Shown: positions 23,601 to 35,714 of the stretch, piece by piece
Layout: every line of letters begins with the position of its first letter
How positions within the stretch are numbered: position 1 is the stretch's first letter
Source of the DNA: Yponomeuta sedellus
Taxonomy: Eukaryota; Arthropoda; Insecta; Lepidoptera; Yponomeutidae
Direction of reading: 5' to 3'
NCBI GenBank assembly: GCA_934045075.1
Contig: OW203734.1
Coordinates: 9,435,516 to 9,499,515 of the forward strand
Length of the DNA stretch: 64,000 nucleotides
Translations under genes and position numbers: made by a program
The notes under the pieces: model-generated
Seen by the model: the letters and a program-made list of their open reading frames with translations, nothing else
What the model was told of the DNA's origin: nothing
Database searches by the model: none

Positions 23601-25370
23601 GGCACTCTTTTTGAATGAAAGCTCTTGACTGAAATGTAGGAACTCTTGCTTGAGAGGTATTAGTAAGATTGCTTGTGCAAAAAAAATTATGCACTTAGAT
23701 AAGCTACAGATTGTGAATTACACGTCAAAAAATTATATGTAGTATTTACATCTTAAATGTTGCGTAGCTTGGGAGGCCCACGAAAACGGTATTTCTTACA
23801 AAAAGCCCTTTGTATTCCGAAAAGAATTCTTCGTTCAATTGAGCGCTTCTCAGCTGTAAATCGGATTAGGCCGGTCGCGCTCAGATAAAACACGTTGGAG
23901 TGGGCGTAGTCATTCGGTTTCAAAATAGCAGATAGAAGCGATTGGATTTAGCTGACGATAGTTAAAAGCGTAATCTTACGTAAGAGTAAAATCTGGAGAA
24001 ACTTGAGCAGTCCCCGCATGTCACACTATGCACTCACTTAGGACAATTGCTTATAAATTCTCAGTGCGGCTATTATACCTATGTTCAAAATATGTATATA
24101 ACGGTGTTTAACATTGTCACCAAACTGCAAGATCACAGCCACCAATAAATTGAGCAAAAATCGGCAATATGTGTTTATCACGTGGTTGCTTCGACATCGG
24201 TATCGTTCTTGAATATGCTGCGCTGAGATAATTATTTCTAAACACTTTCTTGTACGAAATTGTTCATGTCAGAGTTCTTATTAGTGTGCACCCAAAAAGA
24301 AGATTGTAACATCGAAAAAGAAATACTTAATAACCCTTTGAAATGAAAATTGTTAGAGATAATATTTTTTTTAAGGCAAAATTTTTTTTTTTCAAATTAA
24401 GTACATAGACAAAAAATTCAACTTATTACCATAATTGTAAGTAGCAATTCCCACTTAACTAACTAAATAATAATATATTTGTTAATTTGAGGATATGAAC
24501 AAAAATATAAAATTTCGTAAGTTTCTTAGCGTAACTTTCGTGGCAAATTGACTACAAAAGTTACTATTGAATTGAAGTGATATAAAAACTGTATTACAGG
24601 TGCCAGCAGCGCCTTCAGATTAAGTTGACACTATTTGTTCAAATTGACAGGAGCCCAAATATTTGGTTACCATTTGCATGAATTAACATGAATAAAAAAT
24701 CATTTCAATTTTGTGAAACTAGTTACATTGGAGCAACTCACTTATATTATCCTAAATGTCTTCTAAGAGCGCCAATTTCCAAGCTAGAGACGTTTGAAAC
24801 CTACTTCATTCCAGTTATTTATAATGTTGGGGAAAATTTTCGTTTTCCGGCCATGGTTTTTGTATTCGTTTTGTAACTTTTGGTATTCGTTAGATGTAAA
24901 ATTTTATGCTCTCTAATTTGTTTGACGATGACTTTTCGCTAGAATGCAACCGTATATAAATTATGGGAGAGAAATTACAAAATGTTTCAAATATTCGATG
25001 TTTTTAAGCAGTCAAAAGTTGTCGCGAGATATCACGTGCTACCATTTTTTGTCTATTTACTTATTTACACTTTCCACTACTTTTGGTTTACTATTGTTTT
25101 TTTAAGGGTAATTATTTGCAGTTTTTTTAAGCACCGAAGAACTTATGCTATGGGAAATACTTTGAAATCTCAAAATCAATATAGATAGATAGAGATAAAG
25201 AATACTTTAATATAAACTTTTTTAAGTATATAACATTATGAATGGAGTTCTGTATACACCCACATGTGATTTCCCTTCCTATGAAATTACAAGTTGTATC
25301 ATGAAATATTAGCTGTTCTTAACATTTATTACAATTAAAATGAAAAATATTTTAATATATATATGTAAAT
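20655..25370. other. No recognised gene; repeat scraps
   Basis: A GC-rich patch at about 20960-21130 and another at about 21590-21655 stand out. Positions about 22672-22790 match the dispersed repeat also at 570-745 (TTCCGTAGTCAACGAGGACC, GCGGCTTAGCACAGAGA). An imperfect hairpin lies near 22563-22602. A 161-codon ORF at 23129-23614 has no domain I recognise and is not annotated. Confidence 0.45.
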
Positions 25371-25569
25371 ACTTTGTACTTTTCTTCCTGTAACAAAAAA
25401 AAAACATTCTTCCTCAATCCGATACCGTGTAAAAATTAAATGAATTCCATCGGCTTCTATACCACGCTCACCAAGACTTGTCGGTATTCTGACTATATAT
25501 ATATATATATATATATACTACTATATATATATATGTTTTTTTTTTATTACAGGAAGAAAAGTACAAAGT
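25371..25569. mobile_element. Small inverted-repeat element (MITE-like)
   Basis: 37-nt arms (25371-25407 and 25533-25569) are reverse complements with one mismatch, running from ACTTTGTACTTTTCTTCC into a poly-A/T stretch. The 125-nt interior contains a long (TA)n tract. No protein is encoded. Short size and inverted ends suit a non-autonomous DNA element or a foldback made by slippage. Confidence 0.65.
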
Positions 25570-26227
25570 TTCATCATTATCCGGAAAACGTGCCTGCTCA
25601 AAAACGTGAGGACGGAAATAACTTCATGTCCTTGTTTTGGAGTTTTGCGAAGAAAAATCAAGTATTGTCATAGTGTCCAGCTTAAAATTTCCCGTACCGA
25701 TTTCCCGTACCGATTTAACGTAAAGGTTTTGCAGCTACGGTTCAGTCACTCTAAGAATTCCAATAAGCATTCATTTCAAATACAGACTCCCAATAAAACA
25801 TGCAAATTAAATGCAAAAGTAAAACTACGCATTGTAGTTTGTATCAGTGAAAATGCAAAGTTACGTTCTTAAAGAGATTTCATTTGCATTCTTTCAATAA
25901 CCCAGGTATAGTTGATAGCGGTGTTTCGTTATAAAGCGCTACGATTTCGTAGTATTATTGTTACATAATGCTACGGATCCACATCGAGCTCGTAGCACAT
26001 AGCAAACGCTACACTTTTGTAGTACGCATATCACACGACACTACGCTTTTGATGCGAAGTCGATAGCTATGCTTCCATAGGAAGTTAGTATCAAAATATT
26101 TCCACATGAGAATCACCGTACCAGCTTTTTTTATTTTACTGCCTTTTAGCCGTGGTCGTTCCACTCTTTTCCTAGTTCTTTAGTATGTGTTAAAATCTTT
26201 GCTTTCTATAATATTAAAACTATTATT

Positions 26228-26345
26228 GCCGGAGGTCGTGGGTTCGATTCGATTCCTGCTGGGTCGCGCTGTACATTTGTACAAATGGCCTGAGTCTGTG
26301 TGTATTTCCAGGGTAAGTGTTGTGTGGAAGCTATTATTATCATTA
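26228..26345 (+). mobile_element. SINE fragment
   Basis: It has a B-box-like GTGGGTTCGATTC near 26237, a body with ACAAATGGCCTGAGT, and the 3' end GTTGTGTGGAAGCTATTATT shared with the SINE at 13951-14155. Confidence 0.65.
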
Positions 26346-26659
26346 TGACAATATGTTTTTGTTTTTACAATCAGTTACTTGTGTGATTTATTTATTTTAT
26401 CGCGCTATTTTTCTCTAAACCCAGGAAAGTTAACTAAAGAAACATATATGTTCTGTCTCGATAATAAATAAATTAAATTTTTTAACCTGAACTTCCATGT
26501 CACCCGTCTATTCACGCACAAATTTACAGCCAGCAGTGATGAGTGTCATCGTTCTTAAGTTAAAGCAAGATAGGTTAAAAGATCGGAAAGACGAGTGGCA
26601 TGCCAAGACACTCAGATTTCGTTTCTTTTGTACGGCACAGAGTGCTTTGGAAGTACTAG

Positions 26660-26770
26660 GAGGGTTGCTCAGTTAGGCACGCGCGGGCCGAGGTGAACAA
26701 ACCCGCTGCCGCAGTGATCGATACCGGCCGCCGCGTCCGCCGGCGCGGGCCACGAGATACACGACGCATA
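26660..26770. promoter_or_regulatory. CpG-rich island
   Basis: This is a marked GC/CpG-rich patch in AT-rich surroundings containing GATCGATACCGGCCGCCGCG. Similar GATCGATA-plus-CG patches lie near 54947 and 57752. It could be a promoter or an untranslated first exon; nothing proves it. Confidence 0.25.
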
Positions 26771-26929
26771 TCTCCCCATCACTGACGCTACCTGAGGCTA
26801 TACGCTAGCGGCGCTGTTGGCGCTATATATCAATGCCGGCGACGTATTTGCACATCACACGACGTCTTGGGGCCTATTATGGGCACCAATTTCTACCAGG
26901 CGTTTCTGGTTGCAATTAGAATGAAGTTT

Positions 26930-27180
26930 GACAGACGGATGGAATCAGGACTCGATAGCCGTAATGTAGCAGCAAAGAGCCTTGAAGGTAATAAAGGCAA
27001 TGTGGACCGGAAGAGAGGTCGAGGCAGACCATCTGCCAAGTGTAGTAACCAGATCGAAAAGGAACACTTAAAATTCACCACATAGCGAACGACTGGTCCT
27101 GATGGAGAGCAGTCTACCATTCATCTACGGCTTAGCTGCCACGAACCTCTGCATTGAGAGACCGACTTATTGGATTGGAT
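26930..27180 (+). pseudogene. 3' end of a LINE ORF2 (C-terminal remnant)
   Basis: A short reading frame carries KRGRGRPSAKCSNQIEK, the pattern left at the C-terminus of several lepidopteran LINEs (usually GRP..RW.D.I). Further downstream, in another frame, is WRAVYHSS, typical of the last part of the same proteins, so at least one frameshift is present. The copy ends with GGATTGGATTGG, a short tandem tail. Only the tail end of the element is here. Confidence 0.6.
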
Positions 27181-28599
27181 TGGTAATAAGTGTATTCCAT
27201 ATGATAAACTGAATGGGAAGGGTTGTTATGGTTTTATTTATAGTTTTTTCAAAAAAGTTTAATTATTTTTATTACAAAATTATACTGGCCACAGCCTAAT
27301 TTTTTATTTTTAAAAATAATTTCTAATCTGCTCGTCAGCATTTGATGAGTACTTTCTTTGAACGAGTAAAGTATGGTCCTTATCTATACCTCATTTTGTG
27401 GCCGCGTCTTAATCCATGTATGAAGCGGGGAAGAGCATATTGGCGTCGATGGAGCAATAAGGCACCTCATTACTTTTAACTCCGGCACCTAAATGACTGC
27501 CGAGTTCCGTCCTAATCCCACTGAGTAGTGCGCTGGGTGCGGAGTTTATTGACTCCGAGTTTGTTATTCGGTGTTCGATAGAGAATACAGTCTGAACACT
27601 AAATAGTAACTGCAGAATTGAAACTTTGTGCTAAACCCACAAACTTTAATGTATAGAGTTCTGTTCACAAGTTCATGGTGTAAGTTTGCGCTGGTTTCAA
27701 GTTTCAGAAGCAAGCATTTTTCGAGCTTTCTCCTGAGTATAATTTCTGATAGTAGCAGCTTTGGCTGAATGAAGGAGTCGCTGCATAAAACATTAGGAAA
27801 GGTACACAACTTATGGCTTTTACTCTTGTAAAAGTCAAAAACAATCATCTAGAGAGTAAGATCTACCCATAACAAATCACGGTAATCCAAACAAAGAAAA
27901 TGGAAACAGCATTTTAAATACTACGGAAGCACCACAAAATAATTCTCAAGGGAAACGAAATTATTTTTTTCCCGAAAAAGAACGCCAATAACCAATTTTA
28001 AATACCTAGCTTTATAAAAAAACTGTATCAAACATAAAAGATAAGTAACTAGATAGACTAAGTAATTTTAATTTTTTTAAAGTACTTTTATATTGATTTT
28101 CGATATTTCATATGTAGCATGGTAAAATATGAGGTAATACAACACTTTCATCTTGCTAAAAATAAAAAAATGCAAGAAAAAGAATTTATATTTTTATATG
28201 CTTTTTATATGCCGACTTGTAAAAAGGCAATAACTTTATCTGATTTATACGACCATACTGATTTTATTTACAATACTGACTTGTCTCGTCTTCTAATATC
28301 TTACCTAAAATAAGCAAGATGCATGAGATACGTAGGTAAGTCGACATGAAAAGCAAAAGGTGTGTCACACTTATATAATTTAATAATGCAATAAGTTACA
28401 TAACTTACGAATACAAATGTTGGGAAAACAACGACTTTGCAAAACAAACTTGCCTTGCTTATCCTCAACATAAACTCAAACTTGCCGACACCTCAACTAT
28501 ATATAAAATCTAGCGAGATGAAAAATGTTGACTTACTTCATCCGCCCGCAAGATGTGCAATGAACAACATGAGAGCGCCGATCAATCATTCTGCTCTCG

Positions 28600-28635
28600 A
28601 CAAAGTAACTGTGATCGTAATCACAGTTACTTTGT
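28600..28635. repeat. Perfect 16-bp inverted repeat, 4-nt loop
   Basis: ACAAAGTAACTGTGAT (28600-28615) is followed by CGTA and its exact reverse complement. It is a strong hairpin with no terminator role that can be inferred in a eukaryote. Confidence 0.85.
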
Positions 28636-30654
28636 GCGATTTACACATTACGATTTGTGCCATAATAAGCCGCAGAAACTGCTCGTGTGGTTATAACATT
28701 TCTTACTAACGCTTATTATTTTTGGTTTCTACGTTTTGTGTCGGTTCCAAAAAATTACTAAATCATCGTATTGATCATCTATTGCGATTTTGCTACAGGA
28801 GGTCTCTATATGATTTCTTGATGCGCACTAGAAATTGAATCGATTCGCGTTTCATTTTTATGGTGCAGGTGACGAAATTATGTTCTTTTACTGAATGTTG
28901 TCCCTTGGTTTGTGCGCTCTACCTATCTAAAACTCTGATCATAAATTGCGTGACTGGAAAAGTCTTATTTTATGGGGAGGCAGCGAAGGTTTCTAGAAAG
29001 CGTCCAGCCTGCGGAGGCACCGCGGAGGCGGGCGGCAGAAACCGTGTCAAGGGCACGCGAAAGGTCGCAGGATAACGCAGTCCCGGCGCGTAGCACACAT
29101 AGATATGCCCGGCTACCACGTAACAAACACATTGTTTTACTACCTTGGCGGGATGTGCTGGCGGCTTTAGCATGGCAAATGTGGGTATTTGTTGTCTTTA
29201 GGGAGTTGGCCGACCGCGTGCACGTTTTCGGTTAAACTGTAAAGAGTTACTTACTTATTGGCTTAATCAAGGCTGAATAATTTAGCTCCCCGTCCAAGCC
29301 AAGAAAATAAGTGCCACACGTTACATTCTAAACAGCATAATCCTCATACGTATAGTATACATACCTCATACGAGATAATATGAGCTTACCAAAGACGGAG
29401 TTCAAAAAAGTGTAAAGCACACTTTGTGCAAAAAACTAAATCATAGCACTAAAGTTTATTTAGATAACAATGCACTAAAATGTTCTAGGTTTTAGAATAA
29501 GAACTTCATAATCTCTCTGGAAAGAGAGAAATCTCTGAAAAGAAAATTCAGTTTTATAATTTGATATCTCTATGCCAATCTTATGTTTATCACAATAATT
29601 GATTTATACCTACTTGTCAGATCGTATTTGTTTTTATTTTCTATTTATACAGAAATGCTGTTTTAAAAGTTAAAATAGTAGACAAAAGTAAATTTTCTTT
29701 TCTATAATCCCGTAGTACTTCATATAGTAACGACATACAGCAGTTAATTTTCAAAAACTAGTATATTGTCCTTCCGAAGCGGAATTCTTCTTAGTTAATA
29801 TTCAACGAGCGAAGATGCGTAACAGAGGCTGCAAAGTGCCTTCCTTATCGAGCCTCGGTCAACTCATTACACACTCTAGGATGCTTTATCACTGTCAAAA
29901 ATAATTCAGCTAGGCTGTTTAGAAGCGGCACCATTACTTCCGGCGTGATAGATAGTAATTATAGCATAAAACATGTCAAGGGCGCGAAGATTTTTAACAC
30001 AATGTTGCGGCGGAGGTAAACAAAGAAACCGTGGGCCGTGGTCACTTGAATTTAAGTGAGAAAGGATTTACGAACTGTAAGAAGGAACTGTAGCGAGTCA
30101 GAGTAAGATAAAGAAAGTACTTTGTCATTCGCGGCCTGGCTAAATAGCATAACTTTACAGCACCAATCCATTTATACGGCTTTTCTTGTTTTTGTAAATT
30201 CAACATATTATTGAGTGATTACAACGAATGGTTCACTTACTTACGATTTTTATCGGCAGAGTCTGCCAAAAAAGCAAATCCAAAAGCAAAAGTGAATACG
30301 GAATTAAGTTAATAATGTGTAATAATAATAAGTAGTGCTTACAAAGGTAATAATATATATACATACATAAACTTAGTTAAAAAAATAGTGGAGTTTTTTT
30401 GCCCTCTGCCTTTTTCTCTACAAAAAATTCGGCCGGAAAGAAGCGGCTAACATTGTACATCGGACACTCTTCCGACAAAAAATCAATCAATCAATTCGGA
30501 TTCAAATCAGTAATACTTTTTTATTTTGATTGAATTCATGCATACCCTGGAAACGGTTTCTTCAGAATTATTAATAAGTAGATACCACTTGCAGCTACCA
30601 ATGATCATAATATTTTTTTTATATACAATCGCCAGCCTCGACGCTGGTAATATA

Positions 30655-31313
30655 CAGGGCGTCCCAAAGTTATGGGCCATGAAGGGAAAGTACCTTAAAT
30701 ATCGTAGATAGGGTATTTCGCTGAAAGAAGACTTTATGTTATTTTTAAAAGTTAGTAATTCTGCATTCAAAGATTTTCAAAAAATTACTTGCCTTGTCTG
30801 GGAATCGAACCGACTTAAATTAAAAAAAAAACACCCCTACTTTTATGATGCCAATCAAAAGAATGGCCAAAAAATTATAACTTTTCTTAAGTAACATAGT
30901 AATTAAAAGAAAGGAAAAGCGTGAAATTAATCATTTTAATCAAATTAAAAACATACGTGAAACTGCCGTAGTCAATTAAGTTGAAAATTAAAAATGAAAA
31001 TCAACAGGCAGCGGACTCATTAAAAGATTGACGATTTGCGTAAGACAAGAGGTATCACATTTTGAGCATTTAATTAATTAATTTACAAAAAAATACCCAC
31101 TTCATTGACTATGGCAGTTTCATGTATGTTTTTAATTTGATTAAAATGATTAATTTCACGCTGTTCCTTTCTTTTAAAATACTATATTACTTAAAAAGAG
31201 TTATTAGTTTTTGGCCATTTTTTCGATTGCATTATAAAAGTAGGGGTGTTTTTTTTTAATCTACGATATTTAAGGTACTTTCCCTTCATGGCCCATAACT
31301 TTGGGACGCCCTG
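30655..31313. mobile_element. Foldback/MITE-type element with long inverted repeats at TA sites
   Basis: The terminus CAGGGCGTCCCAAAGTTATG at 30655 is repeated in reverse complement at 31313, with 55 terminal bases identical. The arms continue inwards in two blocks, to about 30985 on the left and about 31100 on the right. The left arm has about 110 extra bases (about 30711-30820). TATA flanks both ends, consistent with a TA target as in Tc1/mariner-like elements. No transposase ORF is present, so it is non-autonomous. Superfamily is inferred from the target only. Confidence 0.8.
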
Positions 31314-31317
31314 TATA

Positions 31318-32817
31318 TACATACATAAACTAACGCCTGTATCGCGGACGGGCAAGCATTGACCAGGTTTTGCCACTTTAGAATAGAAAAATATGTCCCT
31401 GGTATTTGGGAGATATTTTTATGGTATTTATGGTCAAATCTTATGAACCTTCCATAAGACTTGACGGATTATATTCAATATTCATCTATATAGGTAAAGA
31501 CTTAAGATCTTTTACTACTATTTATTTAATTTATTGCTATTGCGATAGCTGCCATGAATTACGTTTGTTTGCTACTAATTTCCGTCCTCATGTCGGAGTG
31601 GACGCAAGTGTCGGACTGCGGTCACCGACGGGTGTGGTCACGATTAGCGTAATCGCATTTGCGCGTTTCATTTTTATAACTCCGGAACTAGAACTGGTAA
31701 TAACTGGTGATAATTCCTGAAAAACTTTAGTTAGTTTGTTCCGTTGCTTTGTTGGTAACAACAACTTTTGTTCTACGAATTTCTTTTTTTTTTCTAGTCG
31801 AACCAAAGGCGGTTTTACTGTTTATAGTGGCGCTGGTTAAAACGAAGACATAAAAACAATGTTAATAAGTAAAAGTGGCATACTATGTACAGCAATGATT
31901 TATCTAAGACTAACAGATCTGGAAATCGTTGTTTTACAATATTAATAAATTAGCCTAGGACATATTCTCAGACTTACCAAATATACACAAACCATGTGAT
32001 TATGTGATGTTTCTAAAAATACCAATCTCAGACAAATATCATAGAACGAAATTATTAGCTTGGGTTAAGGTTCTCGACATGAGACGACAAACTGGCAAAT
32101 GTGGCGCTAAACTGACGGTATGAGGAAGATTGCTGGTAGCATGGATGAGAATAGCCGAAGATAAAAAGAAGTAGCGTGCGTCGAGGGTGAGGCTATGTCG
32201 AGCAGTCGACGAATATGGGCTGATGTGATCTATTGAATTGGATGTCGCCGTCGTTATTTTCATGCAATAAAGCATAACAACTTCAAGTAATACTCGTAAG
32301 TGCGTAATACGACCATTTGGTTCTACACTACACAAAAAGGCCACATCATACTAAACAAGTAACGTTTCCGTCTCACGCAACGCAAACAGTTAGAAACGCC
32401 TAAGTGCATACAGAATGTAAAATATTAATACCCACGCACGCATGTTCTTCCAAGGGCATAAAGGGCCTTGAGCGTCCGCAGTTGTTTTTGCCTACTCGGT
32501 ACGTTTCTTTCATTTCTTTTCCACTAAATATTAACGCTGATTGAAGTGTCCATATTAGGTTCAAGAACTTACACCAAAATATGTTTTAGGAGAGACCATG
32601 ATAATAATCAGGGTATTTTTTTTTCTTTATGTGACCTGCTTAAAAGTCATTGTAGTGGTACAAAGTGGTACAAATACACACCATACAAATCCGACTTAGA
32701 CTATGACATCACAACCTGAACGTAACGCCTTCTAAGGTCGTAAAATAATGCTTTTATGCATCTACTCGCAGCCTCGAGTTAGAAAACGTTTTGAACGTAA
32801 CGATAAAATGAAATCCA
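31318..32817. other. No recognised gene
   Basis: This is AT-rich sequence with short ORFs only. I see no repeat structure worth naming. Confidence 0.5.
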
Positions 32818-32915
32818 ATATTCAATTCAATTCATTTATTTCAAATATAAAAATTCATATAGATTTGTTAGTAATCTTATTCTAGTGTTAGTACATATTG
32901 TTCTTTTAACCATAA

Positions 32916-35714
32916 CTATAGGGCACTGTCATTGCTTGCCACTTGAAGACGGCAACAATGGTTTATGTAGGCACAATCTACCTTATCGGCGAGCATAGCC
33001 AGGATGGTGTTGCGACTGGCCCGCACCCTGCGCACGAGTGACGCGCCGCGCTTGCGCATTATCGCGTAAAAGTCGTCAGTGCGCGCGTCAGCGAACATGC
33101 CCGATGCGCTGCAATAGCGGGGCAGCCGCAACAACGCCCGGAGTGCATTGTTGTATTGCACGCGGAGAGCCCCAATCGATTTTCGCGTATAATTCATCCA
33201 CAGGCAGCATGAGTAGAAAGAGGTACAATACGCTCTAAATAGCGTTAATTTAACTTCCCTTGAGCATCGTGAAAACCTGTGGGCTATCATGTTGGCTCTA
33301 ACCGACAGGGCCCTCCGCTCCTTGTCTATGTCAGTGTCGTCTCTGAGGTCAGTGGTAAGCAAGTGCCCTAAGTATTTAAATTCATTAACTTTGAGTAAGG
33401 GGTACCCATTCAGTATAACCGGCGGTACTTCTAACATAGCATCCTTTGACCCGGCCTGAAAGACCATACACTGACTTTTCTTTACATTATACTGTAGGCC
33501 ATGACTAGCTGCATATCTTTCACACGTGGCCAACAATTTTCTAAGACCGCAGATCGACGCACTCAGCAGCACCATGTCGTCCGCGTAGCTCAGGTTATTG
33601 ACAGAGACTCCATCTATGTGACAACCGATATGCTGATTGCTGAGCTCGTTAATCAGCTCATTTACATAAAGATTAAACAATGCTGGGGAAGTCAATCCCC
33701 CCTGCCTTACCCCGCACTCCAATCTGTATGGCTCCGACATAGCCTCGGCCCATCTAACCTGATTGATCTGGTTTCCGTACCAATACTTAAAGACATTTAC
33801 GAGTTCAACCGGTAACTTTATATCTTCCAGTTTTGTCCACAGCTTATCGTAGGAAACCAGGTCAAACGCCCTAGACAGGTCGAGGAAGCATGCGTGAACA
33901 GACGTCCTCCGTTCATTGTAATACTTTATTGTACTCTTTAAACACAATATCGCGCTTTCTGTAGAAAGCCCGGGTCTAAACCCAAATTGGTTATCGTGTA
34001 ACTGTAGATATTTTTGTAACTGAGTATCAAGTAAGCGATCAAATATCTTGGCAATAATAGTTGCAAGAGAAATAGGTCTGTAGTTAGCTGTATCTGCTAA
34101 ATCTCCGCTTTTATTTTTTACTACAGGTACCACAATGGTCTTCATTAGCTCATTAGGCAAGTATGAATGGCTAACACAAACTGAAAACAAGACTGATAAA
34201 AGTCTTGAAATATGTGGGCCAGCAAATTGGAGGTGCTCAATGCTAAGCCCATCGTGACCAGGAGATTTTCCCCTACTTGTAGCTTGTATTGCTTTCGCGA
34301 CATCTTCAGCATTAAATCGACATACCTCCTGGCACGACATTCCAACGCCGAGCACCGCCCGCGCTGGCCCCAGCGGCGATTTTACTATAAAATTGTTTTT
34401 AAATAATTCAGCAATACTCTTGGGGTTACATACACCCTCGACGCTCACAGGGAGGCCCGGTCGGTGATTGTGTTTTTTTGTTTTTTTCCAAAAACCTCGA
34501 AAGTCTTTTTTACAGTGATGCGAGGCCATGATATCCATTTTTATTTGATCTTGGTTGTTTTGACACCATTTTAGACGAGATTTGAATAATCTCCTGCTTG
34601 AAATCATGTCTTCGAATATAGGACCACTCGCTGGTTTCCCATAGGAGAGCCAAACCTTAAACTTTAACCTAGCCTCCATATGAGCCTCTCTGACGTGCTT
34701 GTTCCATCCAATTACATTTTTATGTTTCTTACGAGAACTAACGTGACCACAAGCGGCAGCAACACATAGCGCCGTTACAATATCATTATATAACTTATCT
34801 ATAACTTGTTTGTGGCTACAATTTGTACAATAACCGTTGGCACATTCTGTAAACTCTGTCGGAAAATCAATTAGCCTTAGGTTTTTATGACATTCATTAG
34901 AATATACGTTAATTTGATCCTCGGTCCTTTCACCCCAAACTACCGAGTTAACTACTTGATTACTAAGGTTAAGCTTAGGAATTAACAGTTTCAGACTGCA
35001 TTCTATTATAAGGGGGAAATGGTCTGACCATACAACATCATATAAAACACTGATCTTAACCACAGATGGCAATGCAGCGTACGTACATATACAATGATCC
35101 AGCCATCGTCTAGCCCCGTTTATCTCACTTATGTAAGTGTACGTATCAGATTTTAATCCCAACTTATTTGTATCGACACAAATCCACTTTAATTCATTAC
35201 AAAAACTAATTAATTCATTAAAAAATAATTCGTTAGGATGGGCATTAAAGTCTCCTAAAACGTAAACAGAGTCAATACCGTAATCGTGTACAATAGCACT
35301 CACAGTACCGAGGCAGTCCGTAAACTCCGCGAGGTTGTCCGCCGCATTTGTAGGCATGTAAACGCTCATTACAACTAGCGGCCTATCGCTTGTCACAATT
35401 TTTATTGCACACACTCGAGGATTATCACAGCTTATAACGTAGACATTTTGAAATACGCTTTTCCTCCACAACAAAGCCACGCCTCCGTACGGTCTACCGC
35501 GCAGCAAGCCTACTGTTGTATCTATAGCCGAGGTTCCCGTGGTGCTGAAGTCACTGTTGATACTGTATAGAAAAGATATCTCGTCCGGTCGCAGCCAAGT
35601 CTCCTGAAGAGCTATTATGTCTGCGTAGGTACATAGTTCTCTCACACTTTCAACAGAACGCTTGACATTTTTGCAATTGAAGCTGGCAAATCTGTATAAA
35701 CTCTCACTATCCAT
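32916..35714 (-). CDS. LINE ORF2 protein: AP-endonuclease plus reverse transcriptase
   Basis: The product is 932 residues with an unbroken frame. The N-terminal endonuclease shows LQETW (E38), GDFNAH (154-159), LDH (205-207) and SDH (230-232), the metal-binding and catalytic set of APE-type LINE endonucleases. The RT spans about 515-760: NYRPISL, FGFRPGLSTE, LDLSRAFD (611-618), VRQGGLTSPALFNLYVN and the catalytic YADD (710-713). The protein nicks the target and copies the RNA in place. ATGGATAG holds both the ORF2 start and the ORF1 stop (8-nt overlap, 35707-35714), so ORF2 is likely made by termination-reinitiation. All key residues are present, so it could be active. Confidence 0.93.
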   Translation of the reverse strand: MDSESLYRFASFNCKNVKRSVESVRELCTYADIIALQETWLRPDEISFLYSINSDFSTTGTSAIDTTVGLLRGRPYGGVALLWRKSVFQNVYVISCDNPRVCAIKIVTSDRPLVVMSVYMPTNAADNLAEFTDCLGTVSAIVHDYGIDSVYVLGDFNAHPNELFFNELISFCNELKWICVDTNKLGLKSDTYTYISEINGARRWLDHCICTYAALPSVVKISVLYDVVWSDHFPLIIECSLKLLIPKLNLSNQVVNSVVWGERTEDQINVYSNECHKNLRLIDFPTEFTECANGYCTNCSHKQVIDKLYNDIVTALCVAAACGHVSSRKKHKNVIGWNKHVREAHMEARLKFKVWLSYGKPASGPIFEDMISSRRLFKSRLKWCQNNQDQIKMDIMASHHCKKDFRGFWKKTKKHNHRPGLPVSVEGVCNPKSIAELFKNNFIVKSPLGPARAVLGVGMSCQEVCRFNAEDVAKAIQATSRGKSPGHDGLSIEHLQFAGPHISRLLSVLFSVCVSHSYLPNELMKTIVVPVVKNKSGDLADTANYRPISLATIIAKIFDRLLDTQLQKYLQLHDNQFGFRPGLSTESAILCLKSTIKYYNERRTSVHACFLDLSRAFDLVSYDKLWTKLEDIKLPVELVNVFKYWYGNQINQVRWAEAMSEPYRLECGVRQGGLTSPALFNLYVNELINELSNQHIGCHIDGVSVNNLSYADDMVLLSASICGLRKLLATCERYAASHGLQYNVKKSQCMVFQAGSKDAMLEVPPVILNGYPLLKVNEFKYLGHLLTTDLRDDTDIDKERRALSVRANMIAHRFSRCSREVKLTLFRAYCTSFYSCCLWMNYTRKSIGALRVQYNNALRALLRLPRYCSASGMFADARTDDFYAIMRKRGASLVRRVRASRNTILAMLADKVDCAYINHCCRLQVASNDSAL

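Larger units (their letters stand above)
25570..30654. other. Largely unique AT-rich DNA without a recognised gene
   Basis: It holds the SINE, CpG patch, LINE remnant and hairpin listed separately. A moderately GC-rich piece lies at about 28975-29120. The repeated CTACG/CGTAG words at about 25935-26060 look like a small degenerate repeat. No ORF has recognisable domains. Confidence 0.45.

Noticed and set aside
23129..23614. A 161-codon ORF as a gene
   Set aside because: No recognisable motif and no splice or promoter context; such lengths arise by chance in 64 kb.
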